Assembly (NCBI RefSeq): GCF_000720725.1
Contig: NZ_JOCQ01000002.1
Span: 1-64,000 of the forward strand
Length of the DNA stretch: 64,000 nt
From: Streptomyces rimosus subsp. rimosus
GTDB taxonomy: Bacteria > Actinomycetota > Actinomycetes > Streptomycetales > Streptomycetaceae
Reading direction: 5' to 3'
Both the position numbers and the translations under genes were made by a program. Below the pieces are notes generated by a model, which saw only the letters and a list, made by a program, of their open reading frames with translations, made no database searches and was not told where the DNA came from. Positions 16,262 through 23,994 of this stretch are shown here, piece by piece. The number at the start of each line of letters is the position of its first letter. Positions within the stretch are counted from its first letter, which is position 1.

Positions 16262-16396
16262 GAGCTGTCACTCCATTCAGCGGCGGGGCCCGGGCGGCCG
16301 TCGGGGCGTGCGGGCGGCACGGGGTGCCATGGGCCGTAGCCGGCGGTCGCGGGTGCCGTTAAGGGTTCAGGGCGCTTCTGATCAGTGGAGAGTAGT

Positions 16397-16429
16397 TTCC
16401 TTATCGCGGAACTTCAATGGTTTGTTGAC
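16397..16429 (-). promoter_or_regulatory. Malate synthase promoter with two palindromic operators
   Basis: Read on the minus strand: GTCAAC-N5-ATTGAA (16429-16413), then one base, then TTCC-N7-GGAA (16411-16397). The TTGAAG overlapping the first palindrome fits a -35, and 17 bases later TACTCT fits a -10. The second palindrome would then fill the spacer, an efficient place for a repressor. Allantoinase has the same two elements in the same order. Confidence 0.6.
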
Positions 16430-16487
16430 GTCGAGATTCTCTCCGTCGACAGAACCGGCGGCCGGATGGCTCCCGGTGCCACCACGG

Positions 16488-17150
16488 TCACCGCCCTTCG
16501 TCTTCCCGCGGCGCGTCCGGCGACGCCAGACGGAACAGGTCCCGCGGGGTGTCGATGTCGTACGGCTCGGCCACATCGGCGCATTCGACGAGCGCGAGGG
16601 CGTCCTCGTGCTCCTTCAGATACGCGCGGGCCCCGCGGTCCCCGGCCACTCCGGCCGCCACCGCCGCCCACCGCCCGGCCCCGAACAGCACCGGGTGCCC
16701 GCGCTCCCCGCCGTACGCCGCCGCCACCAGATCGGCCCCGCCCTCGTACGCGGCGATCACCCGCGCCACCGCCGCCGCGCCGATGCCCGGCTGGTCCACC
16801 AGCGAGACCAGCGCCGCGCCCGCCCCGGAATCCGCCAGAGCGGCCAGGCCGGCGCGCAGGGAGGAGCCCATGCCGTGCGCCCAGTCCGGGTTCTCGGCCG
16901 TCGCGTACGCGGTGAGGTCGGCCCGTTCCCGTACGGTCCCGGCCGCCGCGCCCAGGACGACGAGCACCGAGTCGCAGCCGCCCTCCCGCAGGACCCGGGC
17001 CGCGTGCTCGACCAGCGGCCGGCCGCGGAAATCGAGCAGGGCTTTGGGGCGGCCGCCCAGTCGCCGCCCGCCGCCCGCGGCGAGCAGCAGCCCGGCGACC
17101 GGGCGGCGGGTGAGGGCGGAGTCCGGGGTGGGGTGAGCGGTGTGTGCCAT
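16488..17150 (-). CDS. MobA/MocA-like nucleotidyltransferase
   Basis: A 220-residue NTP_transf_3 protein. It shows the nucleotide motif GLLLAAGGGRRLGGRPKALLDFRGRPLVEHA (about 20-50), then ENPDWAHGMGSSLRAGLAAL, the Mg-binding LVSLVDQPGIGAAAV, and GHPVLFGAGRWAAV. These are the marks of molybdenum cofactor cytidylyl- or guanylyltransferases such as MocA. Such proteins mature molybdopterin for xanthine dehydrogenase, which supplies urate, so its place in a purine block makes sense. No xdh subunits are in the window. It is between malate synthase and a small gene on the other strand. Confidence 0.82.
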   Translation of the reverse strand: MAHTAHPTPDSALTRRPVAGLLLAAGGGRRLGGRPKALLDFRGRPLVEHAARVLREGGCDSVLVVLGAAAGTVRERADLTAYATAENPDWAHGMGSSLRAGLAALADSGAGAALVSLVDQPGIGAAAVARVIAAYEGGADLVAAAYGGERGHPVLFGAGRWAAVAAGVAGDRGARAYLKEHEDALALVECADVAEPYDIDTPRDLFRLASPDAPREDEGR

Positions 17151-17375
17151 GGGCCCTGCTTACCTCATGGCCGGGTACGGAGGGGCGGCGGCGCGGGGTC
17201 GGAGGTGGCGGAGGGGAGCGGGGCAGACCGAAAACGCTATCGCACGGGGGCGCCGCGCGCGCGTAGGAATTCGGTGATCCTGATTTCGCTCTCCGTATGG
17301 CGCTCACCGCGCAGGGTGGCGTTAACTGGCCCGCATCGCGGAGCGGGGTCAACGGCCTTGGAGGGTGCCGTCGTT

Positions 17376-17693
17376 GTGGAGCAGAGGCAGAAGCACAGGC
17401 GAGTCGCAGGAGCCGGGGACGATCCACGGGCCGTCGCCCTGTGCGGCGCGGTGGCCCGGCTGCGCCGGGAACTGGCCCTGCTTCCGGCGGAGTTGCCCGA
17501 CCGTACGGCAGCCGACGACGAACTGGCCGCGCTGCACGCCATGGTGAGCGCCGGGGACCCGGATGTGCCCCGGCTGCGCCGCTCGCTGCTGCTGATCACG
17601 GGCGCGGTCGGCTCGGTCAGCGCGCTGGCGCCCGCGCTGACGGACGTACGGGAACTGATCGGCCTGTACGGCGACCTGCCGCGCCGCTACTGA
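17376..17693 (+). CDS. DUF5955-type helical protein next to allR
   Basis: A 105-residue helical protein. The GTG at 17376 is chosen because GGAGGG lies ten bases before it. Most of it is predicted alpha-helix: VALCGAVARLRRELALLP, TAADDELAALHAMVSAG, and VPRLRRSLLLITGAVGSVSAL. I recognise it as the small protein conserved beside allR in Streptomyces; no activity is known. A perfect hairpin terminator follows, and allR is convergent. Confidence 0.65.
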   Translation: MEQRQKHRRVAGAGDDPRAVALCGAVARLRRELALLPAELPDRTAADDELAALHAMVSAGDPDVPRLRRSLLLITGAVGSVSALAPALTDVRELIGLYGDLPRRY

Positions 17694-17718
17694 GCCCCGG
17701 CCGCACGACGGCCGGGGC
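17694..17718. terminator. Bidirectional terminator between the DUF5955 gene and allR
   Basis: A perfect 10-bp stem GCCCCGGCCG / CGGCCGGGGC with loop CACGA, between two convergent stop codons. Confidence 0.75.
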
Positions 17719-17744
17719 AGGGGTCGGGGCCGGGGCTCCGGAGA

Positions 17745-18548
17745 CTACGCCGGGTTCTGGTTCGCCAGGGCCACCGAGAGTTCGGCGGCGATCTCCTGGA
17801 GCACCGGGACGATCTTGTCGATGGACGCCTCGGTCACCCGGCCCGTCGGGCCCGAGATGGAGATGGCCGCCGCGGTGGGGGAGTCCGGCACCGGCACCGC
17901 GATGCAGCGGACACCGATCTCCTGCTCGTTGTCGTCCATGGCGTACCCGGCCCGGCGGACCTCTTCGAGGGCGTCCAGGAAGGTGTCCGGGTCGGTGATC
18001 GTCTTCTCGGTGGCGGCGGGCATGCCCGTACGGCCGAGGAGCGCCCGTACCTCCTCCGGCGGATGGCCCGCCAGCAGCGCCTTGCCCACGCCCGTCGAGT
18101 GCGGCAGCACCCGCCGGCCGACCTCGGTGAACATCCGTACCGCGTGCCGGGACGGCACCTGCGCCACGTACACGATCTCGTCGCCGTCGAGCAGCGCCAT
18201 GTTGGCGGTCTCGCCGGTCTCCTCGACGGCGCGCGCCAGGTACGGGCGGGCCCAGGTGCCGAGCAGCCGCGAGGCGCTTTCGCCGAGCCGGATCAGCCGG
18301 GGGCCGAGAGCGTACCGGCGGTTCGGCTGCTGGCGGACGTAGCCGCAGGCGACGAGCGTGCGCATCAGCCGGTGGATGGTCGGCAGCGGCAGGCCGCTGC
18401 TGGTGGACAGCTCGCTCAGCCCGACCTCGCCGCCGGCGTCGGCCATCCGCTCCAGCAGGTCGAAGGCGCGCTCAAGGGACTGGACGCCACCGCCGGCGGC
18501 TGCGGGCCTGGCTGCGGCGGCGGAAGTGCTGGCGCTGGACGGCGGCAC
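17745..18548 (-). CDS. allR: IclR-family repressor of allantoin catabolism
   Basis: A 267-residue IclR protein. A low-complexity alanine/proline N-terminus (1-20) is followed by the winged HTH (VQSLERAFDLLERMADAGGEVGLSELSTSSGLPLPTIHRLMRTLV) and the GAF-like effector domain (LPHSTGVGKALLAGHPPEEV, YAMDDNEQEIGVRCIAVPV, AAISISGP). In S. coelicolor AllR represses allantoinase, malate synthase and the glyoxylate carboligase genes, and is released by ureide intermediates. Here it lies divergent from allantoinase with 461 bp between, which contains three candidate operators. AAAGGAAC precedes the GTG start. Confidence 0.92.
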   Translation of the reverse strand: MPPSSASTSAAAARPAAAGGGVQSLERAFDLLERMADAGGEVGLSELSTSSGLPLPTIHRLMRTLVACGYVRQQPNRRYALGPRLIRLGESASRLLGTWARPYLARAVEETGETANMALLDGDEIVYVAQVPSRHAVRMFTEVGRRVLPHSTGVGKALLAGHPPEEVRALLGRTGMPAATEKTITDPDTFLDALEEVRRAGYAMDDNEQEIGVRCIAVPVPDSPTAAAISISGPTGRVTEASIDKIVPVLQEIAAELSVALANQNPA

Positions 18549-18796
18549 GACGCGTTCCTTTCGGGGCAGGTGGTGGCGGGCTCGGCGCAGGTCTTCTGTT
18601 GTACGGGGCCGTACGGGTCCGTACGGGTGCCGGGACCGACCCGGAGCAGCCTACCGGTCCCCCCGGGCCGGCACACGGTCCCTCGCACACTCGTTCCCGC
18701 CGGTCAGCGACCGCGCCCCGGCCGTACCCGGGCGCTACCCGCGATCACCGGGTACGGCCACTGGGCAGAGCTACGTTCTGCTGAGCGAAAGTCGTT

Positions 18797-18811
18797 ATCC
18801 ATTCTGTGGAA
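18797..18811. promoter_or_regulatory. Candidate AllR operator, distal site before allantoinase
   Basis: ATCC-N7-GGAA, containing ATTCTGT in the spacer. It is a weaker copy of the 15-nt motif found at 1277, 16397 and 18964 and lies in the allR-allB intergenic region. Confidence 0.45.
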
Positions 18812-18946
18812 TCGTCCAAGCGTTGGCCCGAGGTGCGTTTTCCCGTCAGAAAGCCGCCCGTGCGCCAGGGCCGACCGGCGCGATCCGCGCCACCGCGCCG
18901 TCGCGGAAGGGGTCTTGACGGGGTGCGGTCCCGAGTGAAGACTCCG

Positions 18947-18978
18947 TTCAACAGAAAGTTGAATTCCGTGGTGCGGAA
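18947..18978 (+). promoter_or_regulatory. Allantoinase promoter region with two adjoining palindromes
   Basis: TTCAAC-N5-GTTGAA (18947-18963, perfect arms) is followed directly by TTCC-N7-GGAA (18964-18978). The right arm supplies a -35-like TTGAAT. The arrangement mirrors the malate synthase promoter on the other strand. Confidence 0.6.
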
Positions 18979-19009
18979 GCCCATGGGAAGCGCACGAGGA
19001 GGGGACCGG

Positions 19010-20341
19010 GTGTCCGAGATCGATCTGGTGCTGCGCTCCACCCGCGTCGTCACCCCGCGGGGGACGCGCGCGGCGACCGTCACCGTACGGGACGGGAAGA
19101 TCGCGGCGGTGCTCCCGCACGACGCCCCCGCACCGGCCGGGGCCCGGGTCGAGGACTTCGGCGACGACGTACTGCTGCCCGGCCTCGTCGACACCCACGT
19201 ACACGTCAACGACCCGGGCCGCACCGAGTGGGAGGGCTTCTGGACCGCCACCCGCGCGGCGGCGTGCGGCGGCATCACCACCCTCGTCGACATGCCCCTC
19301 AACAGCCTGCCGCCGACCACCACCGAGGCGAATCTGCACACCAAGCGCGAGGTCGCGCGCGGCAAGGCGCACATCGACGTCGGCTTCTGGGGCGGCGCCG
19401 TACCCGGCAACGTCAAGGATCTGCGCCCGCTGCACGACGCCGGGGTGTTCGGCTTCAAGTGCTTCCTGTCCCCGTCCGGCGTGGACGAGTTCCCGCAGCT
19501 GGACCAGGAACAGCTGGCCGCCGCGCTCGGCGAGATCGCCGGCTTCGGCGGGCTGCTGATCGTGCACGCCGAGGACCCGGACCACCTGGCCGCCGCGCCG
19601 CAGCCGCACGGCCCGAAGTACGCCGACTTCCTCGCCTCCCGCCCCCGGGCGTCCGAGAACGACGCGATAGCGGGCCTGATCGCGCTCGCCCGGCGGCTCG
19701 GCGCGCGGGTGCACATACTCCACCTGTCCTCCTCCGACGCGCTGCCGCTGATCGCCGCCGCCCGGGCCGAGGGCGTCCGGATCACCGTCGAGACCTGCCC
19801 GCACTTCCTCACCCTGACCGCCGAGGAGATCCCGGACGGCGCCACCGAGTTCAAGTGCTGCCCGCCCATCCGCGAGGCGGCCAACCAGGACGCGCTCTGG
19901 CAGGGCCTGGCCGACGGCACGATCGACTGCGTCGTCTCCGACCACTCGCCGTCCACCGCCGACCTGAAGACCCCCGACTTCGGCGACGCCTGGGGCGGCA
20001 TCTCCTCCCTCCAGCTCGGCCTGCCCGCCATCTGGACCGCGGCGCGCGAGCGCGGCCACACCCTGGAGGACGTGGCCCGCTGGATGGCCACCGCCCCGGC
20101 CGCACTCGTCGGCCTGGACCGCAAGGGCGCCATCGAGCCGGGCCGGGACGCGGACTTCGCGGTGCTCGACCCGGAGGCGGCGTTCACCGTGGACCCGGCC
20201 GGGCTCCAGCACCGCAACAAGATCACCGCGTACGCGGGCCGCACGCTGCACGGCGTCGTCCGGTCCACCTGGCTGCGCGGCCGGCGGATCAACGACGGCG
20301 GGACCCTGGCCGAGCCGTCGGGGCAGCTCCTGGACCGGTAA
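19010..20341 (+). CDS. allB: Allantoinase
   Basis: A 443-residue cyclic amidohydrolase that opens allantoin to allantoate. It shows the metal motif LVDTHVHVNDPGRTEWEGF (about 60-78), FGFKCFLSPSGVDEFP with the Lys that would be carboxylated, HAEDPDHL, HILHLSSSDALP, TVETCPHFL, CCPPIREAANQ and CVVSDHSPSTADLK with the catalytic Asp. The GTG at 19010 follows GAGGAGGGG by five bases and gives the usual length; earlier in-frame codons would extend into the operator. In S. coelicolor allantoicase follows, but here a convergent, unrelated gene starts six bases after the stop. Confidence 0.96.
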   Translation: MSEIDLVLRSTRVVTPRGTRAATVTVRDGKIAAVLPHDAPAPAGARVEDFGDDVLLPGLVDTHVHVNDPGRTEWEGFWTATRAAACGGITTLVDMPLNSLPPTTTEANLHTKREVARGKAHIDVGFWGGAVPGNVKDLRPLHDAGVFGFKCFLSPSGVDEFPQLDQEQLAAALGEIAGFGGLLIVHAEDPDHLAAAPQPHGPKYADFLASRPRASENDAIAGLIALARRLGARVHILHLSSSDALPLIAAARAEGVRITVETCPHFLTLTAEEIPDGATEFKCCPPIREAANQDALWQGLADGTIDCVVSDHSPSTADLKTPDFGDAWGGISSLQLGLPAIWTAARERGHTLEDVARWMATAPAALVGLDRKGAIEPGRDADFAVLDPEAAFTVDPAGLQHRNKITAYAGRTLHGVVRSTWLRGRRINDGGTLAEPSGQLLDR

Positions 20342-20347
20342 GAACCC

Positions 20348-21748
20348 TCAGGGGCGCCACCCCGTCTCCTTCGCCCACCCCTCCGCGACCTCGACCACCA
20401 GGTCCACGACGGGGTCCTTGATCTCCGCGTAGCTGCCGAAGTCGGCCGTACGGTGGGCGAGTTCGCGCTTGAAACGGGCGTACGCCGGGACCGCCTCCGG
20501 ATGGGCGCGGAACCAGTCGCGGAAGAGCAGCGCCAGCCGCTCGTTGGGCGAACCGGCACACCGTACATGGAGGTTGACGTCCGGGCCGGGGCCGCCGCGC
20601 CGCGTCCACAGCCGCTTCGCCCACCGGCCCGGATCGTCGTCCCGGCCCGCCGGTACGTGATCGCCTTCGTGCCGGGAGCGGACGAAGCCCCGGGCCGCCA
20701 GCGGCGCGTCGAAGGCCTCCGCGGCCGTCGCCAGGTCCGTGACGCTCACCTGGAGGTCGAAGATCGGCTTGGCCGCCATGCCGGGTACGGACGTACTCCC
20801 GATGTGCTCGACCCGCCGGGCCTCCGGCGCGAGCGCGGAACACAGCTCCGCGGCCAGCGCGGCACCTTCGTCCGCCCAGCCCGGATGGGCGTCGACCAGG
20901 ACCGCACGCGCACTGTCCTCCTGCACGGGTCCCGCCACGACCTCCAGGAACGCGTCGTGCAGGTGCCCGTTCGTGATCAGCACCGAGCCGTCGCCCTCCA
21001 GCACCGGCGCACCCGTGAGGTCGGTGATCCGGCCGCCGCCCTCGGCGACGATCACGGGCAGCGGGGCGAGGTCCTCGTACCCCATCGCGGGACCCGCGAT
21101 CACCAGAGCGTCCGCCCGCCCCGCCAGCACGTCCAGCGCGCCGCCGCCGACGGGCACCAGCCACACCCGCCGGTGCAGCGCCGTCAGCAGCGACTCCGAC
21201 CATCCCGCGATGTTGTGCGCCTGCGTACGGGCGCCGGTCAGCTCCGTACGCCCGTCGGCGCGCAGCCGGCCGCGGCCCGAGCGCAGCGCTTCCAGCGGGT
21301 CCGGGTCCGTGCCGAGCAGCAGCCGGCAGCCGAGGCCGCGCCCGGCCGCCACCAGCTGGCCGCTCACCGGGAGGCAGACCACCCCGATCGCGGGCCCGTG
21401 CTCGTCCTCGTACGCGAGGCCGGTGGAGAAGGTGGGCACCCGGTCGGTGAACTGCCGGGTGCCGTCGACCGGGTCGATCACCCAGCGCCGCCCGGACGTC
21501 CCGGCCCGCGGCGCGGCCTCCTCCCCGAGCACCGCGTCCGCCGGGAACGCCGCGGTCAGCTCCTTCCGTACGAACTCCTCGACGGCGAGGTCCACCGCGG
21601 TCACCCCGGTGCCGTCAAGCTTGCGTTCGGACGACTGCTGCTCGCCGTGGAACGCCTCGGCACTCATCCGGCCCGCACGTGCGGCGAGACGGACGGCGAA
21701 GGCGAACAACTCCTCGGAAACGGGCGGGGTGTCGGTGCTGTGATCCAT
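20348..21748 (-). CDS. Fusion of inositol-monophosphatase-like and GrpB (UPF0157) domains
   Basis: A 466-residue two-domain protein. Residues 10-270 are an inositol-monophosphatase/histidinol-phosphatase-like fold with the Mg residues in VLGEEAAP (about 73-80) and WVIDPVDGTRQF (89-100); the third motif is altered to GYEDLAPL (223-230). Residues 283-466 are a GrpB/UPF0157 nucleotidyltransferase-like domain with RVEHIGSTSVPGMAAKPIFDLQV (312-334). The reading frame is continuous and codon use is uniform, so the fusion looks real. The ATG at 21748 is used, though its ribosome site is weak. It might dephosphorylate and modify the same substrate; no function is known. It occupies the place where allantoicase would be expected. 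Confidence 0.88.
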   Translation of the reverse strand: MDHSTDTPPVSEELFAFAVRLAARAGRMSAEAFHGEQQSSERKLDGTGVTAVDLAVEEFVRKELTAAFPADAVLGEEAAPRAGTSGRRWVIDPVDGTRQFTDRVPTFSTGLAYEDEHGPAIGVVCLPVSGQLVAAGRGLGCRLLLGTDPDPLEALRSGRGRLRADGRTELTGARTQAHNIAGWSESLLTALHRRVWLVPVGGGALDVLAGRADALVIAGPAMGYEDLAPLPVIVAEGGGRITDLTGAPVLEGDGSVLITNGHLHDAFLEVVAGPVQEDSARAVLVDAHPGWADEGAALAAELCSALAPEARRVEHIGSTSVPGMAAKPIFDLQVSVTDLATAAEAFDAPLAARGFVRSRHEGDHVPAGRDDDPGRWAKRLWTRRGGPGPDVNLHVRCAGSPNERLALLFRDWFRAHPEAVPAYARFKRELAHRTADFGSYAEIKDPVVDLVVEVAEGWAKETGWRP

Positions 21749-21858
21749 GGCGTGAGCCTGCCACAGCCCCTGGCGCGCGGGGGCGGTGACGTTGGAAGGT
21801 ATGTCCACGTTGTCCGTCCGGCACCGGGCGCCGGAACCGCCCGGGGGAGGAGTGCGGC

Positions 21859-22566
21859 ATGGAACACGACGAGCTGCGACGGCGGTTCGCCGCGCTGACC
21901 ACGGCACATCTGGCGGACGCGGGCCTGCGCGCCCGGACGCCGGTGCGCTGCGCTCCGCCGTCGCTGCGCTCCCTGGTGCCGGGCAGCCGGCTGGCCGGAC
22001 GCGTGGCGCCCGCCCGGCACGTCGGCAGCGTCGATGTCTTCCTCGAAGCGCTGGAGATTGCCGCGCCGGGCGACATCCTGGTGGCGGACAACGGCGGCCG
22101 GACCGACGAGAGCTGCGTCGGCGATCTCATGGCCCTGGAGGCGCAGGCCGCCGGGCTGGGCGGCATCGTCATCTGGGGCCTGCACCGCGACACGGCCGAA
22201 CTGCGGGAGATCGGCCTGCCGGTCTTCAGCCTGGGCGCGACGCCGACCGGCCCGCTGCACCTCGACACCCGTCCGGACGGCGCGCTGGACAGCGCCGCGG
22301 TGGGGGAGTGGACGGTCGGCCGCGCGGACCTGGTGCTCGGCGACGACGACGGCGTTCTCTTCGTGCCCGCCGACAGTGCCGGGGACCTCTTCTCACGCGC
22401 GGAATCGATCCGCGACACCGAACGCCGCCAGGCCGACCGCATCCGGGACGGAGTCCCGCTGCGCCGGCAGGTGGGGTTCGCCGGCTACCTCGCCGCGCGC
22501 CGGCAGGACCCCGCCCTGACATTCCGCGACCATCTGCGGGCCGTGGGCGGAGCCATTGAGGAATGA
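21859..22566 (+). CDS. RraA-family (HMG/CHA aldolase-like) protein
   Basis: A 235-residue RraA-fold protein. It shows TTAHLADAGLRAR at the N-terminus, the GDILVADNGGRTDESCVGDLMALEAQAAGLGGIVIWGLHRDTAELREIGLPVFSLGATP core (the Gly and Arg-Asp pair of RraA-like aldolases is seen in GLHRDTAEL), and GVLFVPADSAGDLFSRAE. Members are 4-hydroxy-4-methyl-2-oxoglutarate aldolases or RNase E inhibitors; the aldolase role is more likely in Streptomyces. The IVIWG stretch has Trp where Asp or Asn is usual (VIDGAVRD). Its start has GGGGGAG upstream. It is divergent from the IMPase/GrpB gene. Confidence 0.85.
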   Translation: MEHDELRRRFAALTTAHLADAGLRARTPVRCAPPSLRSLVPGSRLAGRVAPARHVGSVDVFLEALEIAAPGDILVADNGGRTDESCVGDLMALEAQAAGLGGIVIWGLHRDTAELREIGLPVFSLGATPTGPLHLDTRPDGALDSAAVGEWTVGRADLVLGDDDGVLFVPADSAGDLFSRAESIRDTERRQADRIRDGVPLRRQVGFAGYLAARRQDPALTFRDHLRAVGGAIEE

Positions 22567-22567
22567 C

Positions 22568-22585
22568 GGTTCCGGGCCCGGAACC
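22568..22585. terminator. Palindrome between convergent genes
   Basis: GGTTCCGGGCCCGGAACC is a perfect 18-bp palindrome two bases after the RraA gene stop. It may form a short hairpin terminator; the absence of a loop and of a T run makes this uncertain. Confidence 0.4.
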
Positions 22586-22619
22586 ACGGAACGTGTACGG
22601 CGGGAAAGGCCCGCCCCGG

Positions 22620-23060
22620 TCAATTCTTCGGACACAGGTGGGTGTGCACGGCCTGCAGAATCTTCTCCGCCTGCGCGGCGTTGAATTGCGTGGTGCCCGA
22701 GAAACGCTGCCGGGTCTGCTCCACCTGCTTGGCGTGGTCCTTCGGGAAGGAGTGGATCGTGCCGCAGGTACTTCTGCCACGGCTCACCGCACGTTCCGGC
22801 TTGCCGTTCACGATGTCCCGGGATATCGCGTCGAGCGCGGCCACGTAGCGGGCCTGCGTCGCGGCGTCCGGCTTCGGGGGAATTCCCAGCCGCGCCTCCG
22901 CGTCGGCGATCGCCTTGGACGGCTCCTGATCAGCCGACGGGGAGCCGGCCCCGGCCGGCGCGGACGGCCGGCTCGCGCTCTTGGCGCTGCCGCCGCACGC
23001 GGTCAGACCCGCGGCGGCGACGAGGGCGGCGGACAAGGCAATGGCGGTGCGGTGGTTCAC
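22620..23060 (-). CDS. Lipoprotein with DUF732-like domain
   Basis: A 146-residue lipoprotein. The GTG at 23060 follows AGGGGAG. The signal NHRTAIALSAALVAAAGLTACGG ends in the lipobox LTAC. A Ser/Pro/Gly linker follows. The C-terminal domain (about 55-146) has the DUF732 layout: ARYVAALDAISRDI, RGRSTCGTIHS, AEKILQAVHTHLCPKN, with two conserved Cys likely forming a disulphide. DUF732 proteins are small surface or secreted actinobacterial proteins of unknown role. It is convergent with the RraA gene. Confidence 0.7.
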   Translation of the reverse strand: MNHRTAIALSAALVAAAGLTACGGSAKSASRPSAPAGAGSPSADQEPSKAIADAEARLGIPPKPDAATQARYVAALDAISRDIVNGKPERAVSRGRSTCGTIHSFPKDHAKQVEQTRQRFSGTTQFNAAQAEKILQAVHTHLCPKN

Positions 23061-23234
23061 GATTCTCCCCTGACCGGTGGACACGAGCGGTCATTCTGAC
23101 AGGGAAAACGCCAGGTGCTAAGGGGAATTGGAAAAAATATAAAGGTCCCTGTTTTCGCGGGTGTCGCGGGGCGGCACACCGGGCGCCCATTGCGCTTGAC
23201 GAACGGTCGGTCATGGTGCTCAGCGCGGAGAGGG

Positions 23235-23930
23235 TCATTCCGCGAGTGCCGCCCAGAACATCAGCTCGTACGCCTGGAGCAGGCGGCCGTAACGGTGCGC
23301 GAGGCGGGGCGTGACCCGCGACGTGGCGAGACCGTGCCGCACCGCGTCGCGGGCCAGACCGTCGAGTTCCGCGGCGGGCTCGGCGAAGAAGTCGAAGAAG
23401 GCGCACGCCGCGTCGGGAAAGCCGTAGCGGGTCCGCAGGGCGTGCGCGACGGTGGCGCAGTAGCCGCCCCACGCGGCGAAGTTGGCGGTCATGGCGATCA
23501 CCACGTCCGCGGGCTCCGCGCCGAGCGCCAGCCGGGCCACGTACGACGGGTACGCCTGGCACCCGGCCCGCGGCTCGTGGTCCCGTACGGCGTCCGCGTC
23601 CAGCCCGCAGGCGTCCGCCAGCCCCTGCAGCGCGCCGAGCGCCAGCGACTCGCCGTCGGCCAGCGTCCCGAAGAACGCCGCCACCGGTGGATCACTCTCG
23701 GCGCGGTCCGCCAGATGGCGGAAGCTGCGCCGGTCGGCGGCGATGATCTGGTGCTGTTCGAGGGCGAGCACGGCGAACACCTCGCGCGGCGCCCCGCCCG
23801 CGGCGATCCGCGCCACGAGGGGGTTGTCCGCGGCGCCGGGCGCCAGCTCCCGCGCCGCGGCCTCCAGGAGGCCGTCCGCGGTGGGCGTTCCCGGCCGGCC
23901 CGGGGCGGACGCGTCGTTCTCACGGGTCAT
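23235..23930 (-). CDS. TenA/PqqC-like helical protein
   Basis: A 231-residue all-helical protein resembling the TenA/thiaminase II and heme-oxygenase-like fold. Supporting segments are LALEQHQIIAADRRSFRHLA, YPSYVARLALGAEPADVVIAMTANFAAWGGYCATVAHALRTRYG and FFDFFAEPAAELDGLARDAV. The Cys and Glu of true thiaminase II are not clearly placed, so it could be a TenA-like protein of another function. An alternative is an iron-containing redox enzyme of the same fold. It lies upstream of nothing obviously related; the small thiamine-binding-like gene is 22 kb away. Confidence 0.6.
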   Translation of the reverse strand: MTRENDASAPGRPGTPTADGLLEAAARELAPGAADNPLVARIAAGGAPREVFAVLALEQHQIIAADRRSFRHLADRAESDPPVAAFFGTLADGESLALGALQGLADACGLDADAVRDHEPRAGCQAYPSYVARLALGAEPADVVIAMTANFAAWGGYCATVAHALRTRYGFPDAACAFFDFFAEPAAELDGLARDAVRHGLATSRVTPRLAHRYGRLLQAYELMFWAALAE

Positions 23931-23994
23931 GTTCGTGCCTCCCCACGTGCGGGCCGGCGGGCGGACCGGCCGGGGTGCCTGCGTGCCGGTGATT

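Noticed and set aside
14459..16339. A very long open frame antisense to malate synthase
   Set aside because: It is a GC-bias shadow: composition is Gly/Ala/Arg/Val rich with no domain, while the opposite strand has a complete malate synthase.
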